This document shows, piece after piece, positions 24,501-34,199 of a DNA stretch of 64,000 nt. The number at the start of each line of letters is the position of its first letter. The stretch's first letter is position 1. The notes under the pieces are model-generated. The model was not told the DNA's origin, made no database searches, and saw only the letters and a list, made by a program, of their open reading frames with translations. Made by a program: the position numbers and the translations under genes. Origin of the DNA: Lysobacter sp. K5869 (GTDB lineage: Bacteria; Pseudomonadota; Gammaproteobacteria; Xanthomonadales; Xanthomonadaceae); contig NZ_CP072597.1 in the NCBI RefSeq assembly GCF_018847975.1, positions 4,813,001-4,877,000 of the forward strand, given 5' to 3'.

Positions 24501-24840
24501 GGCGTGGCCCTACCGTGGGCAAGACGCGGCTTGTCCGGCGAGGCGGCCCGGGCCTCGCTCGGGCCGCGCATCGCGCTTGCCGCTGCGACGCAGGCGGCGT
24601 CGCGGATGTTTCCAGATCCGTAACTCGCCGCATCGGTTTTTCGATCTTTTCCGATCCTCTGCGCGCGCCATCACGCGCGATCTGAGCAACCGCGAGGTCG
24701 GCTTGCCGCCGCCGTTCCGGCGCCGCTTGAATCCGCCCATGCCGCGCGGCGAACCCTCGCCCGAGCGCGGCATCGCGACGCGGGGCGTTCTCCCCGCCCT
24801 CGCCGCCGCGCCCTGCGAACTTCTCAGGAAAGGAGCACCG
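24501..24840. other. Intergenic region without recognised gene
   Basis: About 340 bases lie between the pirin gene and the secreted repeat protein. No open frame with protein-like composition was found. The right end carries the ribosome site AGGAAAGGAG for the next gene. No clear terminator or promoter is visible. Confidence 0.4.
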
Positions 24841-25347
24841 ATGAACATCTCGAACGCGATCGCGAACAAGACCGGTTGGTTGGCTTCGTTGTTGGTTCCG
24901 CTGGCGTTGGCGCTGCCGCTGCAAGCGGCGCAGGCGCAATCGTTCACCACGCTGCGCACGTGGCCGGCGGGGGCGTTCGCCACCGGCTGGACGCATATCG
25001 TCGATACGCCCAACGGCCTGCTCTACTACAACTCGCAAAACGGCGCGGGCGGGGTCGGCCGCATCGACAGCTCGGGCAACCACACCACGATCCGCACGTA
25101 TCCGGCCGGGTCGTTCGCGACCGGCTGGACCAGCATCGTCTACACGCCCAACGGCATCTTGTTCTACAACGCGCAGACCGGCGCCGGCGGCATCGGCACG
25201 CTCGACAGCGCGGGCAATCACACCACGCTGACCACCTATCCCAACGGTGCCTTCTCGCTGGGTTGGAACCGCGTGGTGGCTTCGCCGAACGCGGTGTTGT
25301 TCTACAACTCGAACAACGGCGCCGGCGCGACGGGGCGGGTGAATTGA
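24841..25347 (+). CDS. Secreted protein with three tachylectin-like repeats
   Basis: A 168-residue exported protein. The signal peptide ends near residue 33 (LQAAQAQS). The mature part is three tandem units of about 45 residues. They begin TTLRTWPAGAFATGWTHIV, TTIRTYPAGSFATGWTSIV and TTLTTYPNGAFSLGWNRVV, and each continues with PNG.L.YN...GAG..G..DS.GN. Repeats with W, NG, YN and GAG positions recall the blades of tachylectin-2-like sugar-binding propellers, so a lectin or surface-binding role is possible. Three blades are too few for a closed propeller, so it may oligomerise. Confidence 0.7.
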   Translation: MNISNAIANKTGWLASLLVPLALALPLQAAQAQSFTTLRTWPAGAFATGWTHIVDTPNGLLYYNSQNGAGGVGRIDSSGNHTTIRTYPAGSFATGWTSIVYTPNGILFYNAQTGAGGIGTLDSAGNHTTLTTYPNGAFSLGWNRVVASPNAVLFYNSNNGAGATGRVN

Positions 25348-25391
25348 GCGCCCGCGCGTCGCGGGGCATTCCTCTTCAGGAGAACAACGCC

Positions 25392-25784
25392 ATGAAGTAT
25401 TCGCTCGCAGGCTGTCTCGCGGCCTTCGCCGTCGTTGCCGCATTCGCGCCGGCCCACGCCGGCTTCAAGCAATCCGTCCCGGTCGACATTGGCACCAATT
25501 ACGCCGAAGGCAATGTCGGCTATGCCCGCAACAGCACCGACGCCAAGCAGAGCATCGGTTGCACGGTATACGCCACCTCGGGCGCGGCGACGCCGTCGGC
25601 GATGTGCACAGCGGCCAATGCGTTCGGCGCGCGCGTCAGTTGCACCACCACCGAAGCGCCGTTGGTGTCGGCGGCGCAATCGGCCAAGGGCGATTCGTAT
25701 ATTCACTTCATGTTCGACGCGGCGAAGAAGTGCACGGAGATCTGGGTCGACAACGACTCCAGTTACGAACCCAAGAAGCCCTGA
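25392..25784 (+). CDS. Small secreted protein
   Basis: A 130-residue exported protein with a signal peptide ending near residue 24 (AFAPAHAGF). The mature part has four cysteines (IGCTVYAT, SAMCTAAN, VSCTTTEA, KKCTEIWVDN), likely making two disulfides, and ends in SSYEPKKP. I do not recognise a family. It is 44 bases after the repeat-protein gene with a good ribosome site (CAGGAGAA), so the two secreted products are probably co-expressed. Confidence 0.7.
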   Translation: MKYSLAGCLAAFAVVAAFAPAHAGFKQSVPVDIGTNYAEGNVGYARNSTDAKQSIGCTVYATSGAATPSAMCTAANAFGARVSCTTTEAPLVSAAQSAKGDSYIHFMFDAAKKCTEIWVDNDSSYEPKKP

Positions 25785-25892
25785 GCGATGAGAATGCTTG
25801 GGCCTGTCCAGGCGGCCGGCGACTGAGGTTTGAGCGGCGTGGGTTGGCCGATGGCGGTTTGCGTGGAGTTGCGCCGGTGGGCGAAGCTGCGC

Positions 25893-25915
25893 GGTCGCGA
25901 CTTGCGTCGCTCCTA
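25893..25915. repeat. Solitary GTAG-type REP half-element
   Basis: GGTCGCGACTTGCGTCGCTC followed by CTAC is a single member of the REP family that forms the array at 28358-28860. It sits between the small secreted protein gene and the CocE-type hydrolase gene, which are convergent. Confidence 0.6.
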
Positions 25916-25972
25916 CCGGAGGCAAGACGCGGCGCAGCGGCTTATCGCGATCCGTCGCGCTTGTGCTTCGCC

Positions 25973-28261
25973 TCACTCCTGCGCCGCCATCGGCAATTCG
26001 ATGTAGCTCTTGCCCGACCACCGGATACGCAGCGGTTCGCCCGCGTCGGCCAGGGTTTCCGCGCTTACTGTTCGGCCGCTGCCGTAGTTGATTTCGTCGG
26101 CCACGGACTTGCCCGGCCCGACCAAGGCCACGATCCGACTGCCCGGCGCCAATTGCCGGCTGGTCAGCCGCCCGGCTAGGAAGTCGAAGCGTTGCTCGCG
26201 TCCAGGCCGCAGCAGGATGCGCCGTTGCAAGTGGCCTTCGTAGCTGAGCCGGGTTTGATAGCGCGACAGTTCGAAGTACTCGCCCTTCGCGTTCAATTCG
26301 TACAGCGCGATATGCAAGTCGGCGTCGCGCTTGTTCAGGCGCAGACGCAGTTGTCCGGAGAACAGGCCGCTGATTTCCGCGCCGCGCTCGAACGGATCGC
26401 TGACGAACACCAAGCGGTTGGCCGTGTCGATGGCGGTGTCCACGATGCGGCCGCCCGGCGCTTCGCGATCGACATCGCTGCGGTCGCTCAGATCGACGGT
26501 CTGCGTGGCGGCGCCGGATGCGGGTTTGCGCTGCAGCCGCCAGCGTCCGTCGCCGAGCGCCGCGCCGAAGTACAGGCGCAGCCGCTGCGGCCCCATCGCC
26601 GCCAGCGACGGCGCGTGCTTCCATTCGTTCGCGCCCATCACTTCGTAGTTGATCCGGTCGCGCAGCCATTCGGGCTTGGGCGCGCCCTTGAACAGATGGT
26701 CGAACCATTGGTAGCGCACGCGGCCGAGGTCGATGCGCGCGACGGGGTCCAAGGCGTAGCCGTTCAAGGCATCGCCGGTCGCCACGGTGCCGCGCTGGCC
26801 GCTGATGTGGTCGTACGGGCCCACCAACAGATAGTGTTCGGCGTGCGGACGATAGCGGTAGTGCGCTTGCAGGTAATACAGCGCGCCGATCTGGGCGCCG
26901 TCGAAATAGCCGGTGGTGGTCAGCACCGGGATGTCGATGGCGGCGAACTCTTCGCGGTACGGGATCATCGCCTGCCAGTAGGCGTCGTAGTCCGGGTGCG
27001 CCAGCCAACGCCGAAACCAGGGGTTGGCCTGGCCGTCGAGCGTGTCGCGTTCGGCGAAGGCGGTGCCCTGGCGATAACCGCGTTCGAACATGCGTTGCCA
27101 ACGCGCGCGGTCGCGGTACGGCGCTGGATCCAAGGTTTTGTTGTTGGTGACGTAGAACGGCCAGTAATGCGGGAAGCCGAAGAAGATGCCGCCTTCCTTG
27201 GGCACGTCGATGCCCGGCGCGGCGGTCACCGACGGCATGATCGCCTTGAGCGCGCGCGGCCGGTGCTTGGCCGCGGCCCATTGGGTGAAGCCTTCGTAGC
27301 TGCCGCCGAACATGCCGACGCGGCCGTCGCTCCAGGGCTGCGCGGCGATCCAGTCGATCACCGCCGCGGCGTCGGCGCCGTCGTGTTCGTACGGCACCGG
27401 CGTGTCGGGGCTGCAGCCTTTGCCGCGGGTGAGGCCGGCGACGCCCGCGTACCCGTTGGACGCGCTGCGCCGGGCTTCGTTGAGCAAGGTGCCGGGATCG
27501 GCGTAGATGGTGAAATTGAGCAGCGCGGGCAGGCGCTCGGGCGCGTTGCGCGGGCGCACGACCCACACGCACAGGCGCGCGCCGTCGGGCGCGGGCACGA
27601 GCAGGTCGCGCTCGATCCGGTAGCGGCGCGCGTCGTCTTGCGCGACCAGCGCGGCGGCGCGTCCGGCGAAGTCGCGGTAAACCGTCGCGACCTGGTAGGC
27701 GCGCAGCAGCGCCAGCGCTTCGGCGGTGTCCAGACGGTCCGGCCGCTTGCGCGCGCCAAGCGCCTGTTCGACCGCTGCGCGTTGCCCGTCCGCATCGAAC
27801 AGATCGGAAGAAAACCCGCGCAACGCCAGCGCGGCGCTGCGGTCGTCCAAACCGGCGAAGGCGCCGCGGAAAGCCGCGACGAAGGCTTCGTCGAAACCGC
27901 CGCCCTCGCGCGCCTGGCGTTCCTTCGCCAGGGCGTAAATCTCGTAGGCGGCGAGGATCGCGCGCTGTTGCGCGGGGCCGCCGGGGTTCGGCAGCGCGCG
28001 CAGTTCGGCGAGGCTCTGGCGTGCCTGCGCCGGCTGTCCGGCCAGCAGGCGCAGGCGGGTGAGGTTGGTCAGATAAACAGCGCGGTTGGGCTCGGCGTAA
28101 TCGGCCAGCACCTGTTCGGCGAGCGCGGGCACCGCGCGCGCCAAGCCCGCGCGGTCGTCCGCGGTCAATGCGGGGAACGGATAGTCGCCGGCGCGGGCCG
28201 GCGATACGACGGACAGAGCCAGCCAGCACAGCGCGAGCACGTAGCGAAGCATTCGTTTCAT
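25973..28261 (-). CDS. CocE/NonD family exported hydrolase (X-Pro dipeptidyl-peptidase-like)
   Basis: A 762-residue protein with a signal peptide (LALSVVSPARAGDYPF). An N-terminal helical extension of about 170 residues precedes the alpha/beta-hydrolase core. MFGGSYEGFTQW near residue 320 carries the nucleophile serine, and GPYDHISGQRG near residue 485 the histidine. The C-terminal ~250 residues form the jelly-roll domain of X-Pro dipeptidyl-peptidase and cocaine-esterase proteins. The substrate may be a peptide or acyl ester. It is a single gene, convergent with the secreted-protein pair. Confidence 0.87.
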   Translation of the reverse strand: MKRMLRYVLALCWLALSVVSPARAGDYPFPALTADDRAGLARAVPALAEQVLADYAEPNRAVYLTNLTRLRLLAGQPAQARQSLAELRALPNPGGPAQQRAILAAYEIYALAKERQAREGGGFDEAFVAAFRGAFAGLDDRSAALALRGFSSDLFDADGQRAAVEQALGARKRPDRLDTAEALALLRAYQVATVYRDFAGRAAALVAQDDARRYRIERDLLVPAPDGARLCVWVVRPRNAPERLPALLNFTIYADPGTLLNEARRSASNGYAGVAGLTRGKGCSPDTPVPYEHDGADAAAVIDWIAAQPWSDGRVGMFGGSYEGFTQWAAAKHRPRALKAIMPSVTAAPGIDVPKEGGIFFGFPHYWPFYVTNNKTLDPAPYRDRARWQRMFERGYRQGTAFAERDTLDGQANPWFRRWLAHPDYDAYWQAMIPYREEFAAIDIPVLTTTGYFDGAQIGALYYLQAHYRYRPHAEHYLLVGPYDHISGQRGTVATGDALNGYALDPVARIDLGRVRYQWFDHLFKGAPKPEWLRDRINYEVMGANEWKHAPSLAAMGPQRLRLYFGAALGDGRWRLQRKPASGAATQTVDLSDRSDVDREAPGGRIVDTAIDTANRLVFVSDPFERGAEISGLFSGQLRLRLNKRDADLHIALYELNAKGEYFELSRYQTRLSYEGHLQRRILLRPGREQRFDFLAGRLTSRQLAPGSRIVALVGPGKSVADEINYGSGRTVSAETLADAGEPLRIRWSGKSYIELPMAAQE

Positions 28262-28357
28262 CCTTGACGGCCGCGGGCCGGGTGTTGAAGTGGATGCGGC
28301 GAAGGTGCGTTGCGTCGCAGCGAGCGGTGGATGGTTTGCGGCGCGGGCTGGGGACTG

Positions 28358-28860
28358 CGCGGTCGCGGCTTACGCCGCTCCTACATGCGCCAGCCCGATG
28401 GTTATGTGGATTGTGAGCTCCCTGTAGGAGCGGCGCGAGCCGCGACCGCGAATCCCGGCGTGCGGCGCAAACTGGCGACCCCGCGGTCGCGACTTGCGTC
28501 GCTCCTACAGGGGCCCAGGGCGCTACACGGGGCGTGTAGGAGCGGCGTGAGCCGCGACCTGCGAATCCGGGGCTGCGGCGCGAATTGGGAGCTCCGCGGT
28601 CGCGGCTTACGCCGCTCCTACATGCGCCAGCCCGATGGTTACGTAGATTGTGGGCTCCCTGTAGGAGCGGCGCGAGCCGCGACCGCGAATCCCGGCGTGC
28701 GGCGCGAGCTGGCGACCCCGCGGTCGCGACTTGCGTCGCTACTACAGGGGCCCCGGGGCGCTACACGGGGCGTGTAGGAGCGGCGTGAGCCGCGACCCGC
28801 GAATCCGGCCTACGGCGCGAATTGAGGGCTCTGCGGTCGCGGCTTACGCCGCTCCTACAG
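28358..28860. repeat. Tandem array of GTAG-type REP palindromes
   Basis: The region repeats elements of the form GTAGGAGCGGCGYGAGCCGC in both orientations. The larger unit, about 237 bp with inverted REP pairs and spacer text such as CATGCGCCAGCCCGATGG (at 28384 and 28621), occurs twice, followed by part of a third. Elements with a GTAG head and a palindrome are known from Stenotrophomonas and relatives and are mobilised by RAYT transposases. No such gene is in the window. The array follows the 3' end of proA and may also shape the end of the arginine operon transcript. It fills the gap 28262-28887. Confidence 0.85.
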
Positions 28861-28887
28861 GGAGCCCAGGCGGCCGCGCGCGGTGCG

Positions 28888-30168
28888 TCAGCGGTTTAGC
28901 GATTCCGCGTGACGCACCTGCCCTGCCCCTCGCACGACGAAGCGTTCGATGGTCAGCGATTCGACGCCCATCGGGCCGTAGGCGTGCAGGCGCGTGGTCG
29001 AGATGCCGATTTCGGCGCCCAGACCGAGTTGGCCGCCGTCGTTGAAGCGCGAGGAGGCGTTGACCATCACCGCGGAGCTGCGGGTGCGGCGGATGAAGGC
29101 GTCGGCGGTCGCGGGGTCGGCGGTGGCGATCACTTCGGTGTGGTCGGAGCCGTATTGGGCGATGTGCGCCAATGCTTGGTCGAGGTCGTCGACGACGCGG
29201 GCGGCGATGATCAGGTCGAGGTACTCGGCGGCGTAGTCGCTGTCGTCGGCGATGGCCACGTCGAAGCCGCTCTGCGTCGCCAACGCGCGGGTGCGTTCGC
29301 AGCCGCGCACTTGCACGCCGCGCGCGGACAAGGCCGCCAGCGCGCGCGGTACGAAGTCGGGCGCGATGTCTCGGTGCACCAGCAGCGTTTCCAGCGCGTT
29401 GCAGACGCCGGGGCGCGAGGCCTTGCCGTCCACCAACAGATTCAGCGCGAGATCGAGATCGGCGGCGCGGTCCACGTAGAGGTGGCACACGCCCTTGTAG
29501 TGCTTGATCACCGGCACGCGCGCGTGTTCGGCGACGAAGCGGATCAGGCTTTCGCCGCCGCGCGGGATCGCCAGGTCGATCAGGTCGGACAGTCGCAGCA
29601 GTTCCAGCACGTGTTCGCGCGCGGTGTCTTCGATCAGCGATACCGCAGCGATGGGCAGGCCGCGTTCGCGCAGCGCGGCGTGCAGGGCGGCGGCGATGGC
29701 GACGTTGCTGGCGCGCGCTTCCGAGCCGCCGCGCAGCAATACGGCGTTGCCGGCCTTCAGGCACAGCGCAGCGGCGTCGGCGGTCACGTTGGGGCGCGAT
29801 TCGTAGATCATCGCGATCAGGCCCAGCGGGACGCGCTGGCGTTCGATGGTCAAGCCGTTGGGGCGGGTTTCGCTGCGGGTGACGCCGTCGAGCGGGTCGG
29901 GCTGCGCGGCGACTTCGCGCAGCGCGTCGGCGATGGCGCCCAGGCGTTGCGGGTCCAGGCGCAGGCGGTCGAGCATGGCGGCGCTGAGGCCGGCGGCTTC
30001 GCCGCGGCTTACGTCTTCGGCGTTGGCCGCGAGGATCGCGTCGCGCTGCGCGTCGAGCTGCCCGGCCATCGCCGCGATCAACGCGGCGCGTTCGGCGCCG
30101 TCGAGCGCGGCGAGGGTCAGCGAGGCCGCGCGGGCGGCTTCGGCCAGGGTTCGTACGTAACCGCTCAT
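28888..30168 (-). CDS. proA: Gamma-glutamyl phosphate reductase
   Basis: A 426-residue enzyme that makes glutamate-5-semialdehyde from gamma-glutamyl phosphate with NADPH in proline synthesis. Its length is usual for ProA. Typical segments are [37 protein letters not shown] with the catalytic cysteine, and a C-terminal [19 protein letters not shown]. It starts inside the proB stop (ATGA overlap) and is the last gene of the arginine/proline operon. Confidence 0.96.
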   Translation of the reverse strand: MSGYVRTLAEAARAASLTLAALDGAERAALIAAMAGQLDAQRDAILAANAEDVSRGEAAGLSAAMLDRLRLDPQRLGAIADALREVAAQPDPLDGVTRSETRPNGLTIERQRVPLGLIAMIYESRPNVTADAAALCLKAGNAVLLRGGSEARASNVAIAAALHAALRERGLPIAAVSLIEDTAREHVLELLRLSDLIDLAIPRGGESLIRFVAEHARVPVIKHYKGVCHLYVDRAADLDLALNLLVDGKASRPGVCNALETLLVHRDIAPDFVPRALAALSARGVQVRGCERTRALATQSGFDVAIADDSDYAAEYLDLIIAARVVDDLDQALAHIAQYGSDHTEVIATADPATADAFIRRTRSSAVMVNASSRFNDGGQLGLGAEIGISTTRLHAYGPMGVESLTIERFVVRGAGQVRHAESLNR

Positions 30169-31376
30169 TGCGAAACCTCGTTAGTGGCGGGCCCGGACGC
30201 AGGTTCGATTCCGCCCACCTCCACCGCATCGATGGCGGTCCGACCGCCGATCATCACCAAATCGTCGCGATGCACCACCGACTCGCCGTAACCGAAGCCG
30301 AGCACGGCCTCGATATCGCGACTGTGCCGGCCCTTGATCCGCGCCAGTTCGGCCGAGTTGTACTGCACCAGCCCGCGCCCGACCGCATCGCCCTGCTCGG
30401 CCACGCGCAGTTCGACCACGTCGCCGCGGCGGAATTCACCTTCGACCGCGACCACGCCGCCGGGCAGCAGCGAAGCGCCGCGCACGCGCAGCGCGTTGGC
30501 GGCTCCGGCGTCGATGCGCAGGCAACCGCTGGCCGGCGCGTGGCGCAGCCATTGCTTGCGCGCGCGCAGGCGGTCGCTGCCCGCGGCGACCAAGGTGCCG
30601 TGCAACGTGCCGTCGGCGAGCGCGCCCACCACGTCGCTATCGCGCCCGCAAAACAGCGCGGTGGCGACGCCGGCCGTGGCCGCCTTGGCCGCGGCTTCGA
30701 GCTTGGTGCGCATGCCGCCGGTGCCGAGCGCGCCGGCACCGCCGCTGGCGGCGATCAGCAGCTCGGGCGTGACCGCGGCGACGCGCTCGATCGGCCGCGC
30801 GGCCGGATCGCGCTGCGGGTGGCCGCTGTAGAGACCGCCGATGTCGGTCGCGATCAGCAGCAGATCGGCATCGACCAAGGACGCGACCGCCGCGGCGAGA
30901 TTGTCGTTGTCACCGAGCTTAAGCTCATCGACGGCGACGGTGTCGTTCTCGTTGATGACCGGCAACGCACCCAAGCGCAGCAACTCGCGCAGCGAGGCGC
31001 GGGCGTTGAGGTAGCGGCGGCGGTTGCGCAGGTCGTCGTGGGTCAGCAGCACTTGCGCGACCGGCACGCTCGACAGCTGCTGCCAGAACGCGATCAGCGA
31101 GGCTTGGCCGAGCGAGGCCAGCGCTTGCCGCAGCACCAATCCGTCGCCGCCGGTCTTGATCCGACTGCGTCCCGCGGCAACCGCGCCGGACGACACCAGC
31201 ACCACTTCGCGCTGTTGCTCGCGCGCGCTTTCGATGAAGCGCGCGAGCCCGGCGGCGTAACGCGGATCGAGTCCGCCGCCTTCGAAGCCTGCCAGCAGGC
31301 TGCTGCCGACCTTGAGCACGGCGCGGCGCCAGGGCGGCAAAGGCTGCGCGGAAAACTCCTTTGCCGCCGCGCTCAT
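30165..31376 (-). CDS. proB: Glutamate 5-kinase
   Basis: A 403-residue kinase for the first step of proline synthesis. The amino-acid-kinase domain has [11 protein letters not shown] and [19 protein letters not shown], and [15 protein letters not shown] near the end of that domain. A C-terminal PUA domain follows ([20 protein letters not shown]). After HRDDLV, where many family members stop, there are about 25 further residues. The plus strand of that stretch resembles a tmRNA 3' end. Start and stop overlap argH and proA by four bases each. Confidence 0.95.
   Translation of the reverse strand: MSAAAKEFSAQPLPPWRRAVLKVGSSLLAGFEGGGLDPRYAAGLARFIESAREQQREVVLVSSGAVAAGRSRIKTGGDGLVLRQALASLGQASLIAFWQQLSSVPVAQVLLTHDDLRNRRRYLNARASLRELLRLGALPVINENDTVAVDELKLGDNDNLAAAVASLVDADLLLIATDIGGLYSGHPQRDPAARPIERVAAVTPELLIAASGGAGALGTGGMRTKLEAAAKAATAGVATALFCGRDSDVVGALADGTLHGTLVAAGSDRLRARKQWLRHAPASGCLRIDAGAANALRVRGASLLPGGVVAVEGEFRRGDVVELRVAEQGDAVGRGLVQYNSAELARIKGRHSRDIEAVLGFGYGESVVHRDDLVMIGGRTAIDAVEVGGIEPASGPATNEVSQ
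30195..30225 (+). other. tmRNA/tRNA 3'-end-like sequence inside proB
   Basis: The plus strand reads GGACGCAGGTTCGATTCCGC followed by CCACCTCCACC. From memory, Xanthomonadaceae tmRNA ends resemble GGACGCGGGTTCGATTCCCG and then CCxxCTCCACCA. The T-stem pairs only partly here and no other tRNA part is present, so it is not an RNA gene. It lies in the C-terminal extension of proB and may be a relic of integration at ssrA, or chance. Confidence 0.3.
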
Positions 31377-32662
31377 GTGAGGTCCTTCAAGCGCGCTTGC
31401 AGCACCTCGAGGCGCAGATCGGCGGCGGCGCCGGGCGAGACGCGCGCGGCGAGGCTGGCTTCGGGATCGCCTTGCGCCCAGCGCGCCGGGTCGGCCGCTT
31501 GCTTGTAGGCGTCGCGGAACGGCAGGCCTTGGCGGGCGAGATCGACGGCGAGGTCGGTGGCGTACATCGACGGATCGAGCGCGGCGCGCATCGCCTGCGG
31601 CTTCCATTCCAGGTTGCGCAGCAGGTCGGGCAGCAGCTCCAGCGCGCCGAGGCCGCGGCCGAAGGCGTGGAAGATCGCGCCCTTGGAGAATTGCAGATCG
31701 CGGTGGTAGCCCGAGGGCAACGACAGCAGGTGTTCGATCTCGGTGCGCGCGGCGGCTACGGCGGAGTAGCTGGCGCGCATGAGTTCGATCACGTCGGGGT
31801 TGCGCTTGTTCGGCATGATCGAGCTGCCGGTGGTGTATTCGGCCGGCAAGGCGACGAAGCCGAATTCGGCGCTGGTGAACAGGCTCAGGTCCCAGGCCAA
31901 CCGGCGCAGGTCGAGCAGCGCGGTGGACAGCGCGTCGATCGCGCCGAGCTCGAACTTGCCGCGCGAGAGCTGCGCGTACGCCGCGGCCACCTGCATGCGG
32001 CCGAAGCCGAGCGCTTGGGTGGTGTGGTCGCGCGCCAGCGGCAGGTTGACGCCGTAGCCGGCGGCGCTGCCGAGCGGGTTGGCATCGACCCAGTCCAGCG
32101 TTTGCTTGGCCCGCACCGAGTTGTCGATGAAGCCTTCGGCCCACGCCGCCCACCACATGCCGGCGCTGGAGACCACGGCGCGCTGCAAGTGGGTGTAGCC
32201 CGGCAGCGGCAGATCGCGTTCGGCCGCCGCGCGCGCCAGCGCGACTTCGGCGGTCTCCACGCACAGCGCGTAGACGCGCGCCAAGCGGTCCTTCAGCCAC
32301 AGGCGCGTGGCGACCAGGATCTGATCGTTGCGGCTGCGGCCGGTGTGGATCTTGCGGCCGGCGTCGCCCAGGCGTTCGATCAAGCGGCCTTCGATCGCCG
32401 AGTGGCCGTCTTCGAAGCGCTCGTCCAGGACGAAGCGGCCGGCCTTGAAGTCCTCGGCCAGCACGTCGAGTTCGCGCGACAGGCCGTCGAGTTCCTCGGC
32501 GCTGAGGATGCCGATCTGCTGCAGGCCCTGCGCGTGCGCGCGGCTGGCCTGGATATCGAACACGAAGAATTCGCGGTCGAGGATCACGTCCTCGCCGGCG
32601 AGGAAGTTCTGGATGCGCGCGTCGACTTTGACGCCGGGTTTTTGCCAAAGCAGATCGGACAT
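31373..32662 (-). CDS. argH: Argininosuccinate lyase
   Basis: A 429-residue enzyme that splits argininosuccinate into arginine and fumarate. Typical segments are [16 protein letters not shown] [29 protein letters not shown] [14 protein letters not shown], and the signature [18 protein letters not shown]. It overlaps proB by four bases and follows proS by 34. It is shorter than E. coli ArgH (about 457) but matches the xanthomonad form. Confidence 0.95.
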   Translation of the reverse strand: MSDLLWQKPGVKVDARIQNFLAGEDVILDREFFVFDIQASRAHAQGLQQIGILSAEELDGLSRELDVLAEDFKAGRFVLDERFEDGHSAIEGRLIERLGDAGRKIHTGRSRNDQILVATRLWLKDRLARVYALCVETAEVALARAAAERDLPLPGYTHLQRAVVSSAGMWWAAWAEGFIDNSVRAKQTLDWVDANPLGSAAGYGVNLPLARDHTTQALGFGRMQVAAAYAQLSRGKFELGAIDALSTALLDLRRLAWDLSLFTSAEFGFVALPAEYTTGSSIMPNKRNPDVIELMRASYSAVAAARTEIEHLLSLPSGYHRDLQFSKGAIFHAFGRGLGALELLPDLLRNLEWKPQAMRAALDPSMYATDLAVDLARQGLPFRDAYKQAADPARWAQGDPEASLAARVSPGAAADLRLEVLQARLKDLT

Positions 32663-32696
32663 GGGGGCGTTCGCTCGGATGCGGTTCGAAGAGAGA

Positions 32697-34028
32697 TCAG
32701 GAAGAAAGATGGTTGGCGATGTGGGCGACGGCGTCGTGCGGCGCCAGGGTCAGGCGTTCGCCGGTGGCGCGGCGCTTAAGCTCCACCGTGCCCTCGCCCA
32801 GGCCGCGGCGGCCGACGATCAGCTGCCACGGCAGGCCGAGCAAATCCATGCGCGCGAACTTCACCCCGGCGCGCTCGTCGGTGTCGTCGTGCAACGCGTC
32901 CAGGCCCATCGCCTCCAGCGCGCCGAGGATGCTCGAGCAGACTTCGCCGACGTGAGCGTCGCCCGGGTCGAGGTCGACGATGCCGACGTTGAACGGCGCC
33001 ACCGCGTCGGGCCAAACGATGCCGGCGTCGTCGTGCCCGGCTTCGATGATCGCGCCGAGCAGGCGCGACACGCCGATGCCGTAGGAGCCGCCGTGGATGG
33101 GCTTGTCGCCGCCGTCGGGGCCGGTCACCAGCGCTTTCATCGGCGCCGAGTACTTGGTGCCGAAGTAGAACACCTGCCCGACTTCGATGCCGCGCGTTTG
33201 CAAGCGGCGTTCGGCCGGCACTTCGCGTTCGAAGCGCTCGAAATCGTGCACGTCTTCGGTCGCGGCGTACGGCGCGGTCCATTGCTGGACGATGGGATCG
33301 AGGTCGCCGTCGTAATCGACGCCGGCGCCGGGGATCGGCAAGTCGAGCACGGCTTGGTCGCAGTACACCGCCGATTCGCCGGTCTGCGCCAGCACCAGGA
33401 ATTCGTGCGAGAGGTCGCCGCCGATGGGGCCGGTTTCGGCGCGCATCGGGATCGCGCGGATGCCCATGCGGGCGAAGGTGCGCAGGTAGGCGACGAACAT
33501 GCGCTGGTAGGAACGACGCGCGGCGGCCTCGTCCACGTCGAAGGAGTACGCGTCCTTCATCAGGAACTCGCGGCCGCGCATCACGCCGAAGCGCGGGCGC
33601 TGCTCGTCGCGGAACTTCCACTGCACGTGGTAGAGGTTCATCGGCAGCGCGCGGTAGCTCTTCACGTTGGCGCGGAAGATCGCGGTGACCATGTCCTCGT
33701 TGGTGGGTCCGTACAGCAGCTCGCGCTCGTGGCGGTCGCGGATGCGCAGCATTTCCGGGCCGTAGGCGTCGTAGCGGCCGCTCTCGCGCCACAGGTCGGC
33801 GAGTTGCAGGGTCGGCATCAGCAGTTCGAGCGCGCCGGCGCGGTTCATTTCCTCGCGCACGATGGCTTCGATCTTGCGCAGCGTGCGCAGGCCGGCCGGC
33901 AGCCACGAGTAGATGCCGGCGGCTTCCTGCCGGATCAGACCGGCGCGCAGCATCAAACGGTGCGAGGCGATCTGCGCCTCGGCGGGGTTTTCCTTCAGGG
34001 TGGGCAGCAAATAACGCGACAGACGCAT
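32697..34028 (-). CDS. proS: Prolyl-tRNA synthetase, short (alphaproteobacterial/mitochondrial-like) type without the INS editing domain
   Basis: A 443-residue class II synthetase that charges tRNA-Pro. Motif 2 ([20 protein letters not shown]), [18 protein letters not shown] and motif 3 ([17 protein letters not shown]) are all present. Between motifs 2 and 3 there is no room for the ~180-residue INS domain of the usual ~570-residue gammaproteobacterial ProS, so Ala-tRNA-Pro editing in cis is missing. The sequence resembles alphaproteobacterial ProS closely. It sits inside the arginine cluster between argC and argH, which is unusual. Whether the cell also has a long ProS cannot be seen here. 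Confidence 0.92.
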   Translation of the reverse strand: MRLSRYLLPTLKENPAEAQIASHRLMLRAGLIRQEAAGIYSWLPAGLRTLRKIEAIVREEMNRAGALELLMPTLQLADLWRESGRYDAYGPEMLRIRDRHERELLYGPTNEDMVTAIFRANVKSYRALPMNLYHVQWKFRDEQRPRFGVMRGREFLMKDAYSFDVDEAAARRSYQRMFVAYLRTFARMGIRAIPMRAETGPIGGDLSHEFLVLAQTGESAVYCDQAVLDLPIPGAGVDYDGDLDPIVQQWTAPYAATEDVHDFERFEREVPAERRLQTRGIEVGQVFYFGTKYSAPMKALVTGPDGGDKPIHGGSYGIGVSRLLGAIIEAGHDDAGIVWPDAVAPFNVGIVDLDPGDAHVGEVCSSILGALEAMGLDALHDDTDERAGVKFARMDLLGLPWQLIVGRRGLGEGTVELKRRATGERLTLAPHDAVAHIANHLSS

Positions 34029-34199
34029 GGCGGTTCTACTCCGAACGCCCGGCCGCGACGGCGGCCGGATTTCCCAACGCGAAGTCCTTCATCGGAAGGA
34101 CGCCTGAGGGATCCGCCGGCGGTGGCGTTCGCCGCGCGCTCTGCGCGGGCGCGACCGGAGGATCCCTGTCCTCTCGCAACGAGAGGCGGACTCAGGACA

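Noticed and set aside
25302..28229. Very long minus-strand frame
   Set aside because: It is a frame-shifted shadow of the CocE-type hydrolase, with arginine-rich low-complexity sequence and no ribosome site.
28358..28860. CRISPR array
   Set aside because: Repeats alternate in orientation, the spacers are themselves repeated, and no cas gene is near. They are REP elements.
30195..30225. A tRNA or tmRNA gene in proB
   Set aside because: Only a T-arm-like 3' end is present; the stem pairs poorly and no acceptor, D-arm or anticodon part exists. It is kept only as a possible relic.
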